From Variovorax paradoxus (GTDB lineage Bacteria; Pseudomonadota; Gammaproteobacteria; Burkholderiales; Burkholderiaceae_C), in NCBI RefSeq assembly GCF_022009635.1, contig NZ_CP091716.1, positions 4,541,001 through 4,605,000 on the forward strand: a DNA stretch of 64,000 bases, written 5' to 3'. The notes under the pieces are model-generated. The model was not told where the DNA came from. It made no database searches and worked only from the letters and a program-made list of their open reading frames with translations. How positions within the stretch are numbered: position 1 is the first letter of the stretch; each line of letters opens with the position of its first letter. Position numbers and translations under genes: made by a program. Positions 48,220 to 60,560 of the stretch are shown here, one piece after another.

Positions 48220-48756
48220 TCAGGACTTCGCGAAGGCGTTGCCGAGGGCGAACACCGAATTCGGCGCGTTCACGCGAATCGGCTTGACCACCGGTTGGGC
48301 CGAGATCGCGCGCTTGACGACCGGCTTGTTCTCGATCTGCACGCCCTTGGCGATCTGGTCGTCAACCAGCTTCTGCAAGGTGACGGAATCGAGGAACTCG
48401 ACCATGCGCTGATTCAGCGAAGCCCAGAGCTCGTGCGTCATGCAGCGGCCGGCTTCGCCCAGACAATTTTCCTTGCCCCCGCACTGGGTGGCGTCGATGG
48501 GTTCATCGACGGAAACAATGATGTCGGCAACGGTGATGTCCGCAGCCTTGCGGCCAAGGCTGTAGCCGCCACCGGGGCCACGGGTCGATTCGACTAGTTC
48601 GTGACGGCGCAGCTTGCCGAACAGCTGTTCGAGGTAGGACAGCGAAATCTGTTGCCGTTGGCTGATCGCAGCCAGCGTGACCGGACCGGTGTTCTGACGC
48701 AACGCCAGATCGATCATTGCCGTGACCGCAAAACGGCCTTTGGTAGTGAGACGCAT
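48220..48756 (-). CDS. iscR: Rrf2-family Fe-S regulator IscR
   Basis: IscR binds a 2Fe-2S cluster and represses the isc operon when clusters are plentiful. From ATG 48756 it has 178 residues: winged helix with [20 protein letters not shown] (about 27-46), and cluster ligands Cys92, Cys98, Cys105 with His108 in [21 protein letters not shown] 48756 is preferred over 48771 because the family begins [11 protein letters not shown]. The promoter region about 150 bases upstream carries a dyad suited to autorepression. Confidence 0.96.
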   Translation of the reverse strand: MRLTTKGRFAVTAMIDLALRQNTGPVTLAAISQRQQISLSYLEQLFGKLRRHELVESTRGPGGGYSLGRKAADITVADIIVSVDEPIDATQCGGKENCLGEAGRCMTHELWASLNQRMVEFLDSVTLQKLVDDQIAKGVQIENKPVVKRAISAQPVVKPIRVNAPNSVFALGNAFAKS

Positions 48757-48899
48757 CGCAAGCTCCTTCAAGTGCTTACCGTTGAAATGACACCGTGGTC
48801 CTGGACCGCGGTGACCTCGTCTCCGCCCTGCCCGACCCCTGACGCTGGTGAACCAGCCGGTAGGAGTCGGTCCTTCATCGCGAAGTTCTTTTCTTGTTG

Positions 48900-48921
48900 T
48901 TGAGTATTTCGCTCAAGTATA
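48900..48921 (-). promoter_or_regulatory. iscR promoter -10 and candidate IscR operator
   Basis: On the minus strand TATACT (48921-48916) is followed at once by a perfect dyad TTGAG-N7-CTCAA (48916-48900) that would cover the transcription start. It resembles IscR type 1 sites in position and symmetry. No strong -35 is seen. The leader down to iscR contains a small GCTGGT/ACCAGC hairpin near 48846. Confidence 0.5.
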
Positions 48922-48940
48922 ACAGAAGCCCCCGGACTCT

Positions 48941-48958
48941 GCTGGGGTAAACCCCAGC
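48941..48958 (-). terminator. Hairpin after uvrB
   Basis: A perfect seven-base stem, GCTGGGG/CCCCAGC with a four-base loop, lies 40 bases beyond the uvrB stop and just before the iscR promoter. There is no T-run, so termination would need help. Confidence 0.4.
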
Positions 48959-48998
48959 GCCGCCCGCTTGAAGAACGCGAACGTTTGAACTAACGCGA

Positions 48999-51107
48999 CT
49001 AGAGCGCGATGTTGTCGCCGCCGGCAGCCCCGAAAGCCTGCTCGCGCAGCAGCGCCAGTTGGTCGCGCACACGGGCCGCCTTCTCGAATTCGAGGTTCCG
49101 GGCGTGCTCCAGCATCTGCTTTTCGAGCCGCTTGATTTCCCGGGCAATGTCTTTCTCGCTCATGTCCTCGACCTTGGCGCGCTCCAGGTCGAGCTTGGCC
49201 ATTTCCTTGCCCGTCTTCTCGCTGTAGACGCCGTCGATCAGGTCGCGCACCTGCTTGACGATGCTGCGCGGCGTGATGCCGTTGGCCTCGTTGTGGGCGA
49301 TCTGGCGGGCGCGGCGACGCTCGGTTTCGTCGATGGCCTTCTTCATCGAGTCGGTCATGCGGTCGGCATAAAGAATGGCCTTGCCATTCAGGTTCCGCGC
49401 GGCCCGGCCGATGGTCTGGATCAGCGAGCGCTCGGCGCGCAGGAAGCCTTCCTTGTCGGCATCGAGGATCGCCACGAGCGACACCTCGGGAATATCCAGC
49501 CCCTCGCGCAGCAGGTTGATGCCCACCAGCACGTCGAAGGTGCCCAGGCGCAGGTCGCGCAATATCTCCACCCGTTCGACGGTGTCGACGTCGCTGTGCA
49601 GGTAGCGCACCTTCACGCCGTTGTCGCCCAGGTAATCGGTCAGTTGCTCGGACATGCGCTTGGTCAGCGTCGTGATCAGCACGCGCTCGTTCTTCTCGAC
49701 GCGTACGCGGATCTCGCCCAGTACGTCGTCCACCTGGTGGGTGGCGGGCCGCACCTCGACCTCGGGATCGATCAGGCCCGTGGGCCGCACCAGTTGTTCG
49801 ACCACGTTGCCGGCATGGTCCTTCTCGTACTGCGCCGGCGTGGCCGACACGAAGATGCACTGGCGCACCCGCGCCTCGAACTCTTCCATCTTGAGCGGCC
49901 GGTTGTCCAGCGCGCTTGGCAGGCGAAAGCCGTATTCGACCAGCGTGGTCTTGCGCGCCCGGTCGCCGTTGTACATGGCGCTGAGCTGGCCGACCATCTG
50001 ATGGCTCTCGTCGAGGAACATCAGCGCGTCCTTGGGCAGGTAGTCGGTGAGCGTGGCCGGCGGATCGCCCGGCGCGGCGCCCGACAGATGGCGCGTGTAG
50101 TTCTCGATGCCCTTGCAGTGGCCGATTTCGGCCAGCATCTCCAGGTCGAAACGGGTGCGCTGCTCAAGCCGCTGTGCCTCGACCAGCTTGCCCGCGCCCA
50201 CCAGCTCCTTGAGCCGTCCGGCCAGTTCGATCTTGATGGTTTCGACCGCCGCCATGACCTTGTCGCGCGGCGTTACATAGTGGCTCGACGGATACACCGT
50301 GAAGCGCGGCACCTTCTGCCGGATGCGCCCTGTGAGCGGGTCGAACAATTGCAGCGACTCGATCTCGTCGTCGAACAATTCGAAACGGATCGCCAGCTCG
50401 CTGTGTTCCGCCGGAAACACGTCGATGGTGTCGCCCCGCACGCGGAAGGTGCCGCGGGCAAAGTCCTGCTCGTTGCGCAGGTACTGCATGCGGATCAGCC
50501 GCGAGATCAGGTCGCGCTGCCCGACCTTGTCGCCGACGCGGGCTATCAGCCGCATCTCCATGTAGTCCTCGGGCGTGCCGATGCCGTAGATCGCGCTCAC
50601 CGTGGCCACGATGACCGTGTCGCGCCGCTCCAGCACGCTCTTGGTGGCCGACAGCCGCATCTGCTCGATGTGCTCGTTGATCGACGAGTCCTTCTCGATG
50701 AACAGGTCGCGCTGCGGCACGTAGGCCTCGGGCTGGTAGTAGTCGTAGTAGCTGACGAAGTACTCGACGGCGTTCTTCGGAAAGAACTCGCGGAACTCGC
50801 TGTACAGCTGCGCCGCAAGCGTCTTGTTGGGCGCGAACACGATGGCCGGGCGACCCAGCCGCGCGATCACGTTGGCCATGGTGTAGGTCTTGCCCGAGCC
50901 GGTCACGCCCAGCAGGGTCTGGAACACCTCGCCGTCGATCACGCCCTCCACCAGCCCTTCGATGGCCTTGGGCTGGTCGCCCGCCGGCGGATAGGGCTGG
51001 AAGAGCTCGAACGGGGAGTCGGGGTACCTGATGAATTCACCCTGTTTCGCGGGGCCGATCGGGTCCAGTTTCTTCAGGTCTGCTATGGCTTCGTTGTTGT
51101 CTGGCAT
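48999..51107 (-). CDS. uvrB: Excinuclease ABC subunit B
   Basis: UvrB is the damage-verifying helicase-like subunit of nucleotide excision repair. From ATG 51107 it has 702 residues: Walker [17 protein letters not shown], the beta-hairpin region [20 protein letters not shown], Walker [17 protein letters not shown], helicase motifs [20 protein letters not shown] and [12 protein letters not shown], and the C-terminal UVR domain ([21 protein letters not shown]) that binds UvrC. The same frame stays open far upstream, antisense to the aminotransferase, but nothing there is family sequence. Confidence 0.97.
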   Translation of the reverse strand: MPDNNEAIADLKKLDPIGPAKQGEFIRYPDSPFELFQPYPPAGDQPKAIEGLVEGVIDGEVFQTLLGVTGSGKTYTMANVIARLGRPAIVFAPNKTLAAQLYSEFREFFPKNAVEYFVSYYDYYQPEAYVPQRDLFIEKDSSINEHIEQMRLSATKSVLERRDTVIVATVSAIYGIGTPEDYMEMRLIARVGDKVGQRDLISRLIRMQYLRNEQDFARGTFRVRGDTIDVFPAEHSELAIRFELFDDEIESLQLFDPLTGRIRQKVPRFTVYPSSHYVTPRDKVMAAVETIKIELAGRLKELVGAGKLVEAQRLEQRTRFDLEMLAEIGHCKGIENYTRHLSGAAPGDPPATLTDYLPKDALMFLDESHQMVGQLSAMYNGDRARKTTLVEYGFRLPSALDNRPLKMEEFEARVRQCIFVSATPAQYEKDHAGNVVEQLVRPTGLIDPEVEVRPATHQVDDVLGEIRVRVEKNERVLITTLTKRMSEQLTDYLGDNGVKVRYLHSDVDTVERVEILRDLRLGTFDVLVGINLLREGLDIPEVSLVAILDADKEGFLRAERSLIQTIGRAARNLNGKAILYADRMTDSMKKAIDETERRRARQIAHNEANGITPRSIVKQVRDLIDGVYSEKTGKEMAKLDLERAKVEDMSEKDIAREIKRLEKQMLEHARNLEFEKAARVRDQLALLREQAFGAAGGDNIAL

Positions 51108-51115
51108 GGCTGTTC

Positions 51116-51181
51116 CCGACAGGTGGCGCTCGCGCCGGTAAAATTCAAGGCAACCGGAAAGCATAAAGCCTAGTCCGGTTG
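51116..51181 (+). promoter_or_regulatory. Promoter and 5' hairpin of the aminotransferase gene
   Basis: CCGACA (51116-51121) and TAAAAT (51139-51144) are 17 bases apart. The predicted start falls at the beginning of a perfect eight-base dyad CAACCGGA/TCCGGTTG (51151-51158, 51174-51181), so the mRNA would start with a stem-loop, which may stabilise it or bind a regulator. Confidence 0.45.
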
Positions 51182-51212
51182 CAGCGAAGCTTTCATCCCA
51201 AAGGACCTTTCC

Positions 51213-52409
51213 ATGTCTATGTTCACCGCGGTCGAAATGGCACCGCGCGACCCGATCCTCGGCCTCAACGAGCAATTTGCAGCCGATACCAACCCCAACA
51301 AGGTCAACCTCGGCGTCGGCGTCTATTACGACGACAACGGCAAGCTGCCCCTGCTGCAGTGCGTGCAGGCCGCAGAACAGAACATGATGAAAGCGCCCAC
51401 CGCGCGCGGCTACCTGCCCATCGACGGCATCGTGGCTTACGACAACGCCGTCAAGGCGCTGGTCTTCGGTGCCGACAGCGAACCAGTCACCTCGGGCCGC
51501 GTGGCCACCATCCAGGCCATCGGCGGCACCGGCGGCCTGAAGGTCGGCGCCGACTTCCTCAAGAAGCTCAGCCCCTCCGCCAAGGTCCTGATCAGCGACC
51601 CGAGCTGGGAAAACCACCGCGCGCTGTTCACCAACGCCGGCTTCGAAGTCGAAAGCTATCCTTACTACGACGCGGCCAAGCGCGGCGTCAACTTCGACGG
51701 CATGCTGTCCGCCCTGAACGCGGCGCCGGCCGGCACCATCGTCGTGCTGCACGCCTGCTGCCACAACCCTACCGGCTATGACATCACCGCCGCCCAATGG
51801 GACCAGGTGGTCGCCGCCGTCAAGGCCAAGGGCCTGGTGCCCTTCCTCGACATGGCCTACCAAGGCTTCGGCTACGGCCTGAAGGAAGACGGCGCCGCCG
51901 TCGCCAAGTTCGTCGAAGCCGACCTGACCTTCTTCGTCTCGACCTCCTTCTCCAAGAGCTTCAGCTTGTACGGCGAGCGCGTCGGCGCCTTGTCGGTGCT
52001 GTGCGCCAGCAAGGAAGAAGCCGGCCGCGTGCTGTCGCAGCTCAAGATCGCCATCCGCACCAACTACAGCAACCCGCCCACGCACGGCGGCGCCGTGGTG
52101 GCGGCAGTGCTCGGCAACCCCGAGCTGCGCGCCCTCTGGGAAAAGGAACTGGGCGAAATGCGCGTGCGCATCAAGGCCATGCGCCAGAAGCTGGTCGACG
52201 GCCTGAAAGCCGCCGGCGTGAAGGAAGACATGAGCTTCATCACCACCCAGATCGGCATGTTCAGCTACTCGGGCCTGACCAAGGACCAGATGGTGCGCCT
52301 GCGCAATGAGTTCGGCGTGTACGGCACCGACACCGGCCGCATGTGCGTGGCCGCGCTCAACAGCAAGAACATCGACCACGTCTGCGCGTCGATCGCCAAA
52401 GTCATCTAG
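51213..52409 (+). CDS. tyrB: Aromatic-amino-acid/aspartate aminotransferase
   Basis: This 398-residue class I aminotransferase exchanges amino groups between aromatic amino acids or aspartate and 2-oxoglutarate. Pyridoxal-phosphate motifs are [12 protein letters not shown] (Asn), [12 protein letters not shown] (Asp and Tyr) and [18 protein letters not shown] (Schiff-base Lys and Arg). The sequence resembles TyrB/AspC; the exact substrate range cannot be told. It is divergent from uvrB. Confidence 0.92.
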   Translation: MSMFTAVEMAPRDPILGLNEQFAADTNPNKVNLGVGVYYDDNGKLPLLQCVQAAEQNMMKAPTARGYLPIDGIVAYDNAVKALVFGADSEPVTSGRVATIQAIGGTGGLKVGADFLKKLSPSAKVLISDPSWENHRALFTNAGFEVESYPYYDAAKRGVNFDGMLSALNAAPAGTIVVLHACCHNPTGYDITAAQWDQVVAAVKAKGLVPFLDMAYQGFGYGLKEDGAAVAKFVEADLTFFVSTSFSKSFSLYGERVGALSVLCASKEEAGRVLSQLKIAIRTNYSNPPTHGGAVVAAVLGNPELRALWEKELGEMRVRIKAMRQKLVDGLKAAGVKEDMSFITTQIGMFSYSGLTKDQMVRLRNEFGVYGTDTGRMCVAALNSKNIDHVCASIAKVI

Positions 52410-52422
52410 GTGACAGCAAAGT

Positions 52423-52456
52423 GTGAGGGAATCCGTCCCAGCGACGATTCCTTCAC
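52423..52456 (+). terminator. Stem-loop after the aminotransferase gene
   Basis: GTGAGGGAATC and GATTCCTTCAC pair with one mismatch around a 12-base loop, 13 bases after the stop. There is no clear T-run. Further on, TATATT at 52532 may be the -10 of the depolymerase gene, but its -35 is poor. Confidence 0.4.
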
Positions 52457-52567
52457 GCTCATAGGCAAAAGGACCCTCGCAGCGGGGTCGGTGTAGGGGT
52501 TAGGCCCCCTGCAACGCAGCGAATGCGCTGATATATTGCACCGCAACATTCCACTCCAAGATCAGCG

Positions 52568-54010
52568 ATGCTCTATCAACTCTACGAAGCCCAGCGTTCC
52601 TTGATGGAGCCGTTCTCGGACTTCGCCCAGGCAGCCTCCAAGCTCTACGGCCAGGGCGCCGTGTGGGGCCAGCTGCCGATGGCCCAGCGCATGGCCGCAG
52701 GCTACGACCTGCTCTACCGCCTCGGCAAGGACTACGAGAAGCCCGAATTCAACATCAAGTCGGTGAAGGTCGACGGCGCCGACGTCGTCATCCAGGAAGC
52801 CATCGCGCTCGACAAGCCCTTCTGCGAGCTGCGCCGCTTCAAGCGCTTCACCGACGAGCCGGATATCCTCAAGACGCTCAAGAGCCAGCCCGTGGTGCTG
52901 GTCGTCGCGCCCCTGTCGGGCCACTACGCCACCCTGCTGCGCGACACCGTGCGCACCATGCTGCAGGACCACAAGGTCTACATCACCGACTGGAAGAACG
53001 CGCGCCTGGTGCCGCTGTCGGACGGCGAGTTCCACCTCGACGACTACATCAACTACGTGCAGGAGTTCATCCGCCTGCTGCAGGCCGAGTACGGCAACTG
53101 CCACGTGGTGAGCGTGTGCCAGCCCACCGTGCCCGTGCTCGCGGCCGTGTCGCTCATGGCCAGCCGCGGCGAGCCGCTGCCGCTCACCATGACGATGATG
53201 GGCGGCCCCATCGACGCGCGCAAATCGCCCACGGCGGTCAACAACCTCGCGATGAACAAGAGCTTCGAGTGGTTCGAGAACAACGTGATCTACCGCGTGC
53301 CGCAAGGCTTCCCCGGTGAAGGTCGCCGCGTGTACCCGGGCTTCCTGCAGCACACCGGCTTCGTGGCCATGAACCCCGACCGCCACGCAAGCAGCCACTA
53401 CGACTACTTCAAGGACCTCATCAAGGGCGACGACGCCAGCGCCGAGGCCCACCGCAAGTTCTACGACGAGTACAACGCCGTGCTCGACATGGACGCCGAT
53501 TACTACCTCGAGACCATCCGCACCGTATTCCAGGAGTTCGACCTGGTCAACGGCACCTGGGACGTCAAGGATCCCGACGGCAAGGTGGAGCGCGTGCGCC
53601 CGCAGGACATCCACGGCACCGCCCTGCTCACCGTCGAGGGCGAGCTCGACGACATCTCCGGCTCGGGCCAGACCGAAGCCGCGCACAGCCTGTGCACCGG
53701 CATCGACGACGCCAAGCGCGAGCACTACGAAGTCAAGGGCGCCGGCCACTACGGCATCTTCAGCGGCCGCCGCTGGCGCGAACTGGTCTACCCGAAGATG
53801 CAGAAATTCATCGAGGCCAACGACCAGCCGCAACGCCGCGCAAGCGCCCGCGACGCACTGGCCGCCGAAGACACGGTGAAGCCGGCTCGCAAGGCGCCGG
53901 CTCCCGCGGCCGTCGCCGCCAAGAAGGCCGCGGCTAAAACGGCCACGACCGTCGCCGTGAAGAAGCCGGCCGCGCGCAAGAAGCCCGGCACCAGCGCCGC
54001 GCCGCGCTGA
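52568..54010 (+). CDS. phaZ: Intracellular polyhydroxybutyrate depolymerase (PhaZ) with basic tail
   Basis: PhaZ mobilises stored polyhydroxybutyrate granules. The 480 residues show the family nucleophile Cys184 in [33 protein letters not shown], and [13 protein letters not shown], ending with the His region [15 protein letters not shown]. After residue about 420 comes a tail rich in Lys, Ala and Pro ([21 protein letters not shown]), unlike the catalytic domain and similar in style to histone-like or granule-tethering tails. ATG 52568 is the first in frame. Confidence 0.9.
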   Translation: MLYQLYEAQRSLMEPFSDFAQAASKLYGQGAVWGQLPMAQRMAAGYDLLYRLGKDYEKPEFNIKSVKVDGADVVIQEAIALDKPFCELRRFKRFTDEPDILKTLKSQPVVLVVAPLSGHYATLLRDTVRTMLQDHKVYITDWKNARLVPLSDGEFHLDDYINYVQEFIRLLQAEYGNCHVVSVCQPTVPVLAAVSLMASRGEPLPLTMTMMGGPIDARKSPTAVNNLAMNKSFEWFENNVIYRVPQGFPGEGRRVYPGFLQHTGFVAMNPDRHASSHYDYFKDLIKGDDASAEAHRKFYDEYNAVLDMDADYYLETIRTVFQEFDLVNGTWDVKDPDGKVERVRPQDIHGTALLTVEGELDDISGSGQTEAAHSLCTGIDDAKREHYEVKGAGHYGIFSGRRWRELVYPKMQKFIEANDQPQRRASARDALAAEDTVKPARKAPAPAAVAAKKAAAKTATTVAVKKPAARKKPGTSAAPR

Positions 54011-54029
54011 AGCGCGCGCCATTCCCAAA

Positions 54030-54665
54030 GTGATCGGGCTCGCCGCACGCATCAACGACGCACTGCCTCAAACGCAGTGCACACGTTGCGGCTACCCGGA
54101 TTGCGCGAGCTACGCCCAGGCCGTGGCCGACGGCGAGGCCGGCATCAACCAGTGCCCGCCCGGCGGTGCCGAAGGCATCGAGCGGCTCGCGCGGCTCACG
54201 GGCCGGGCGCCGCTGCCGCTCGACCCTGAATGCGGCATCGAAGGCCCGCGCGCCATGGCCGTCATCGACGAGGCCTGGTGCATCGGCTGCACGCTGTGCC
54301 TCGACGCCTGCCCCACCGACGCCATCGTCGGCATCAACAAGCGCATGCACACGGTGATCGAAGCCCATTGCACGGGCTGCGAGCTGTGCATTCCGGTCTG
54401 CCCGGTCGACTGCATCTCGCTCGAGGTCGAAACGCCCGGCAGCACCGGCTGGCAAGCCTGGTCCGCAGAGCAGGCCGCGAGCGCGCGACGCCGCTACGAC
54501 CTGCACGGAAAACACCGCAACACCGACGCCCGCCTCGCGGAGAAGCCGCCCGAGGCCGACGCTCCGCAGGACGCCAGCGCGCGCAAGCGCGCCATCGTCG
54601 AAGCGGCTCTGGCGCGGGCCCGCGCCGCTTCGCAACAACGCGCGCAGGCCGCCAACAAGCCATGA
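54030..54665 (+). CDS. RnfB/RsxB-like polyferredoxin without membrane anchor
   Basis: The 211 residues contain an N-terminal Fe-S motif of RnfB type ([14 protein letters not shown], with a further Cys in INQCPPGG) and two 4Fe-4S ferredoxin motifs, [12 protein letters not shown] and [12 protein letters not shown]. The N-terminal membrane helix of RnfB is absent, and the C-terminal quarter is charged and helical. No other rnf genes are here, so it may act as a soluble electron carrier; its partner is unknown. Its stop overlaps the next start (ATGA). Confidence 0.87.
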   Translation: MIGLAARINDALPQTQCTRCGYPDCASYAQAVADGEAGINQCPPGGAEGIERLARLTGRAPLPLDPECGIEGPRAMAVIDEAWCIGCTLCLDACPTDAIVGINKRMHTVIEAHCTGCELCIPVCPVDCISLEVETPGSTGWQAWSAEQAASARRRYDLHGKHRNTDARLAEKPPEADAPQDASARKRAIVEAALARARAASQQRAQAANKP

Positions 54666-55300
54666 CCCTCGACACCCTGCTCATCTATGTGGTCGCATCG
54701 CTCGCGCTGGCCCTGATTCCGGGACCGACGATGCTGCTGGCGTTGTCCAACGGCATCGAGGGCGGCATGCGCCGCGCGAGCTGGGGCATCGCGGGCGCGT
54801 CGCTCGGCAGCATCACGCTGATCGCGGTCGTCGCGCTCGGGCTGGGTTCGCTGCTGGCGGCTTCGGAATGGCTCTTCAACGCGATACGCGTCGCCGGCGT
54901 GGCTTACCTCGTGTGGCTGGGCGTCAAGCTATGGCGCAGCGAGGCAACCGACCTCGGTGCCGCGTTGGCCAAGTCACCGCTCGAAGTTCGCCCGCACGGC
55001 CGCATCGCGCTGCTGCGCAGCCTGGCCGTGGCGCTGTCGAACCCCAAGACTGTCTTGTTCTTCGCGGCCTTCCTGCCGCAGTTCGTCGACATCGCGAAGC
55101 CGCAGGGCCCGCAGTACCTGCTGCTGGGCAGCGTGTTCGTCGCGCTCGACACCTGCGTCATGCTGGCCTATGCCGGCGCCGGCACGCAGGCCGTGCGCTT
55201 TCTTTCTCAGCGCGGCGTGAAGGCGATGAACCGCGGCTGCGCGGCCGGCATGTGGCTGCTGGCGGCCACCCTGGCTATCTGGCGCCGCCCCGGCGCATAA
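54662..55300 (+). CDS. LysE/RhtB-family amino-acid exporter
   Basis: The 212-residue inner-membrane protein has about six hydrophobic segments and the family start [20 protein letters not shown], followed by [19 protein letters not shown]. LysE/RhtB transporters export amino acids or similar metabolites; the substrate here is unknown. It is translationally coupled to the ferredoxin gene. Confidence 0.92.
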   Translation: MTLDTLLIYVVASLALALIPGPTMLLALSNGIEGGMRRASWGIAGASLGSITLIAVVALGLGSLLAASEWLFNAIRVAGVAYLVWLGVKLWRSEATDLGAALAKSPLEVRPHGRIALLRSLAVALSNPKTVLFFAAFLPQFVDIAKPQGPQYLLLGSVFVALDTCVMLAYAGAGTQAVRFLSQRGVKAMNRGCAAGMWLLAATLAIWRRPGA

Positions 55301-55310
55301 CAAAGACTCG

Positions 55311-55400
55311 CCCCCAGGCTTCGCGCACTTCGTGTCGCTTCTCCTTCCCCCTACCGGGGGCAACACCTGCGGCCCGGCAAAGCCGGTTCCGCGGTGTTTC
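55311..55400. repeat. Structured intergenic repeat between lysE-type and eamA-type genes
   Basis: It carries GCACTTCGTGT, a CCCCCTACCGGGGG hairpin, and a long stem-loop in which AACACC (55362-55367) pairs with GGTGTT (55393-55398), GCGG with CCGC, and CCGGC with GCCGG around AAA. It lies between convergent genes and could act as a terminator. It is related to the element at 45438-45516. Confidence 0.6.
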
Positions 55401-55412
55401 GGGAAGTGAATC

Positions 55413-56321
55413 TCAGGCTCTTCGCCTTAAAAGCAGCAACAGCACGCCCGCCAGCACCACGCCCACGGCGTACCACTCGAAGCGCGTGACCGTCTCGTTG
55501 GCGATCCACACGCCCAGCAGCATCGCGATCACCGGATTCACGAAGGTGTAGCTCGATGCCAGCGCGGCCGGCGCCCTGGCCAGCAGCACCATGTAGGCAT
55601 TGAAGGCGATCAGCGAGCCGAACACCACGAGGTAGACCCACGCGGCCGCGGCCTCGGCCCGCAGGGGCCAGCTCATCGTTTCGCCTGAGACGGCGGCCAG
55701 CCCCATCAGCACCACGCCACCGCACAGCATCTCGCTCGCGAAACCCATTGCACCGGGCGCCAGCGGCAGGCTGCGCTGGCTCAGCACGCTGCCAAGCGAC
55801 CAGCAGACGCAGGCAATGCAGATGGCCAGCAGGCCTTCAGGCGACGACCGGAAGCCGTTGCCCTGCGTGAGCATCAGCACCCCGACGAGCCCCAGCGCGA
55901 TGCCCGCGGCCTCCAGCCGCGAGGGCTTCACGCCCCAGATCAGGTTGAGCAGCGCGATCAGCAGCGGAATGACGGCGATGAAGGCCACCACCAGCCCCGA
56001 GCCGATCGACACCTCGGCATGGGCCGTGCCGCCCATGCCGCCGCCCAGCATCAGCGCGCCGACGACGAAGGCATTGCGCCATTGCACCGGCGATGGCCAC
56101 GGCGCGCCGCGCCAGCGCATCCACACCGCGAGCAGCACGCCCGCGCACAGGAAGCGCGAGCCCATCTGCAGGAACGGCGGAAAGCTGACGAGCGCGTATT
56201 TGATCGCGAGGTAGGTCGAGCCCCAGACCAACCAGGTGGCGGCGAGGCACAGCCACAGCAGCGGCGGCAATCCGGAACGCGCGGCGGATGCGGCGCCGGC
56301 GGGAGAAGCAAGGGTCGACAT
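55413..56321 (-). CDS. EamA/DMT-family transporter
   Basis: This 302-residue drug/metabolite transporter has about ten membrane helices formed by two EamA repeats (WLVWGSTYLAIKYAL in the first, VCWSLGSVLSQRSLPLA in the second, SSYTFVNPVIAMLLGVWI near the end). It resembles YedA-like exporters. It is divergent from an Lrp-type regulator, a common arrangement for amino-acid exporters, so export of an amino acid is a reasonable guess. Confidence 0.92.
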   Translation of the reverse strand: MSTLASPAGAASAARSGLPPLLWLCLAATWLVWGSTYLAIKYALVSFPPFLQMGSRFLCAGVLLAVWMRWRGAPWPSPVQWRNAFVVGALMLGGGMGGTAHAEVSIGSGLVVAFIAVIPLLIALLNLIWGVKPSRLEAAGIALGLVGVLMLTQGNGFRSSPEGLLAICIACVCWSLGSVLSQRSLPLAPGAMGFASEMLCGGVVLMGLAAVSGETMSWPLRAEAAAAWVYLVVFGSLIAFNAYMVLLARAPAALASSYTFVNPVIAMLLGVWIANETVTRFEWYAVGVVLAGVLLLLLRRRA

Positions 56322-56353
56322 GTTCGAGGGAAGTCTCTTGTTGGTATGGGGCG

Positions 56354-56409
56354 GCAGCCATGGTATGAAAGCCGACCTCCGGCATCCATGCGACTTTCAT
56401 GGTTCTGCC
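56354..56409. promoter_or_regulatory. Extended dyad between the EamA transporter and Lrp regulator genes
   Basis: ATGAAAG (56365-56371) pairs perfectly with CTTTCAT (56394-56400), and symmetry continues outward with GGCAG and CTGCC. In this divergent gap it is a likely operator of the Lrp-type protein. An AAAGGAG ribosome site precedes the regulator ATG. Confidence 0.5.
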
Positions 56410-56439
56410 CTCCCCCAACCGTCGATTTAAAGGAGTTGC

Positions 56440-56937
56440 ATGGACTTCGCCTTGAACCCCTCATTGGACGCGCACGACACCCGCATCCTGGCCGAACTGC
56501 AGAACGATGCGCGGCTGACCATGGCCGAACTCGGCCGCCGCGTGCACTTGAGCCAGCCCGCCGTGACCGAGCGCGTGAAGAAGCTGGAGGCCGCGGGCGT
56601 CATCAGCGGCTACCGCGCCACGGTGAACCTGGGCAAGCTGGGCTACGGCATCCGCGCCATCATCCGCGTGGGCCGCGCCGACTACGCGCGCGTGGTCGAA
56701 CTGGTGCAGCAGACGCCCGAATGCGTCAATGCCTACAACGTGACCGGCGAAGACAGCTGGATCCTGGAGATCGCGGTGATCGACGTGAGCCACCTCGATG
56801 CCGTGGTCACCAAATTCTGCATCCTCACGGAAACGGCCACCTCAATCATCCTGAACCCGGCGCGCGAGCACCAGGCGATGCTGCCGCCTCAGCGCTCGGA
56901 CGTGAAGCCGCCCATCAAGAAGGTGCTCAACGCGTAG
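56440..56937 (+). CDS. Lrp/AsnC-family transcriptional regulator
   Basis: The 165 residues contain the N-terminal helix-turn-helix ([20 protein letters not shown], about 27-46) and a C-terminal RAM ligand-binding domain (INPAREHQ-like end, [13 protein letters not shown]). It probably controls the divergent EamA transporter in response to an amino acid. Its 3' end overlaps the convergent VOC gene by 11 bases. Confidence 0.93.
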   Translation: MDFALNPSLDAHDTRILAELQNDARLTMAELGRRVHLSQPAVTERVKKLEAAGVISGYRATVNLGKLGYGIRAIIRVGRADYARVVELVQQTPECVNAYNVTGEDSWILEIAVIDVSHLDAVVTKFCILTETATSIILNPAREHQAMLPPQRSDVKPPIKKVLNA

Positions 56938-57418
56938 CCGCGAGCGCGCCGAATGCCGCGACGACTTCGGGCGGCGCCTGCACCATCTCGATCAGCACGC
57001 CCTCGCCCGCGATCGGGAACTCGTCGTTCGCCTTCGGGTGCAGGAAGCAGATGTCGAAACCGGCCGCGCCCTTGCGGATGCCGCCCGGCGCAAAGCGCAC
57101 GCCCTGCGCCGTCAGCCACTCGACGGCCTTGGGCAGGTCGTCGATCCACAGGCCCACGTGGTTCAGCGGCGTCGTGTGAACGGCCGGCTTCTTCTCGGGG
57201 TCCAGCGGCTGCATCAGGTCAACCTCGACCTTGAACGGGCCCACGCCCATCGCGCAGATGTCCTCGTCAACGTTCTCGCGCTCGCTCTTGAATGTGCCCG
57301 TGACCTCGAGCCCCAGCATGTCGACCCACAGCTTCTGCAGCCGCAGCTTGTCGGGCCCGCCGATGGCGATCTGCTGGATGCCCAGCACCTTGAAAGGGCG
57401 TGCGGTGGCGGCGGTCAT
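56927..57418 (-). CDS. VOC-family protein, candidate methylmalonyl-CoA epimerase
   Basis: From ATG 57418 the protein has 163 residues in two vicinal-oxygen-chelate halves. [19 protein letters not shown] supplies a His metal ligand, DICFLHPK and [10 protein letters not shown] a Glu, a pattern close to methylmalonyl-CoA epimerase, although the first half starts QQIAIGG where epimerases usually have His. It overlaps the bioB stop (ATGA) at the end of the propionyl-CoA carboxylase operon, which supports an epimerase role between PccAB and a mutase. A glyoxalase-like role is the alternative. Confidence 0.75.
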   Translation of the reverse strand: MTAATARPFKVLGIQQIAIGGPDKLRLQKLWVDMLGLEVTGTFKSERENVDEDICAMGVGPFKVEVDLMQPLDPEKKPAVHTTPLNHVGLWIDDLPKAVEWLTAQGVRFAPGGIRKGAAGFDICFLHPKANDEFPIAGEGVLIEMVQAPPEVVAAFGALAATR

Positions 57419-58448
57419 GCGGCGCAACCTTCGGGTTGCTCCTCGACCTGCCGGGCATTGAGCCCCAGCTTGCGCAGAAGCACCGTGTCGGCCTCCACGT
57501 CGGGGTTGCCGGTGACGAGCAGCTTGTCGCCGTAGAAGATCGAATTCGCGCCGGCCATGAAGCACAGCGCCTGCACCGCGTCGCCCAACTGCTGGCGCCC
57601 GGCCGAAAGCCGCACGCGCGCGGTCGGCATGGTGATGCGCGCGACCGCGATCATGCGCACGAAGTCGAAGGGATCGACCGGGTCCGAATCGGCCAGCGGC
57701 GTGCCGGGCACGCGCACCAGGCTGTTGATGGGCACCGATTCCGGATACGGATTCAGGTTGGCCAGCTGCGCGATCAGCCCCGCGCGGTGCACCGGCTGCT
57801 CGCCCATGCCCACGATGCCGCCGCAGCACACGCTGATGCCCGCGCTGCGCACGTTGGCCAAGGTGTCGAGCCGCTCCTGGTAGGTGCGGGTGTCGACCAC
57901 GTCGGTGTAGTACTCGGGCGCGGTGTCGAGATTGTGGTTGTAGTAGTCCAGGCCAGCGGCCTTGAGCTGGTGCGCATGGTGCGGCTCCAGCATGCCCAGC
58001 GTGGCGCAGGTCTGCATGCCCAGGCCCTTCACGGCCTCGACCAGCACCGCCACCTTCTCCACGTCGCGGTCCTTCGGCGCGCGCCATGCCGCACCCATGC
58101 AGAAGCGCGTGGCGCCGGCGTCCTTGGCGGCCTGCGCGGCGCGCACCACCTCCTCGACCTCCATGAGCTTCTGCGCCTTCACGCCGGTATCGAACTCGGC
58201 CGATTGCGGGCAGTAGCCGCAGTTCTCGGGGCAGCCGCCGGTCTTGACCGACAGCAGCGTGGCCAGCTCGATGTCGCCAGCAGGGAAATGCTGGCGGTGC
58301 ACGGTCTGCGCCTCGAACAGCAGGTCCATCAACGGCTTGTCGAGCAGCGCCTGGATCGCCTCGACGGACCAGCGGTCCGTGGCCTTGGGAACGGCCGCCT
58401 TGGCGGGCCGGTGCAGCGTGATCGCCTGTTGCAGGTCGTTGGCACCCA

Positions 58449-58449
<1 letters not shown>
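57415..58449 (-). CDS. bioB: Biotin synthase
   Basis: BioB is the radical-SAM enzyme that inserts sulfur into dethiobiotin. The 344 residues carry the SAM-cluster motif [13 protein letters not shown] (Cys73, Cys77, Cys80), [14 protein letters not shown] and the arginine region [15 protein letters not shown]. It is coupled to pccA by a one-base overlap (TGATG), so the last step of biotin synthesis is expressed with a biotin enzyme. Other bio genes are not in the window. Confidence 0.97.
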
Positions 58450-60497
<2,048 letters not shown>

Positions 60498-60560
60498 TTG
60501 CCTTACTCATTTCTCATCAAGATGATGTTCCGTACTTGTCAGATTTGCCGGCCAAACGGC

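Noticed and set aside
51108..52379. An upstream extension of the uvrB frame to more than 1100 codons
   Set aside because: The added part is antisense to the aminotransferase gene, has no family resemblance, and UvrB begins normally at ATG 51107.
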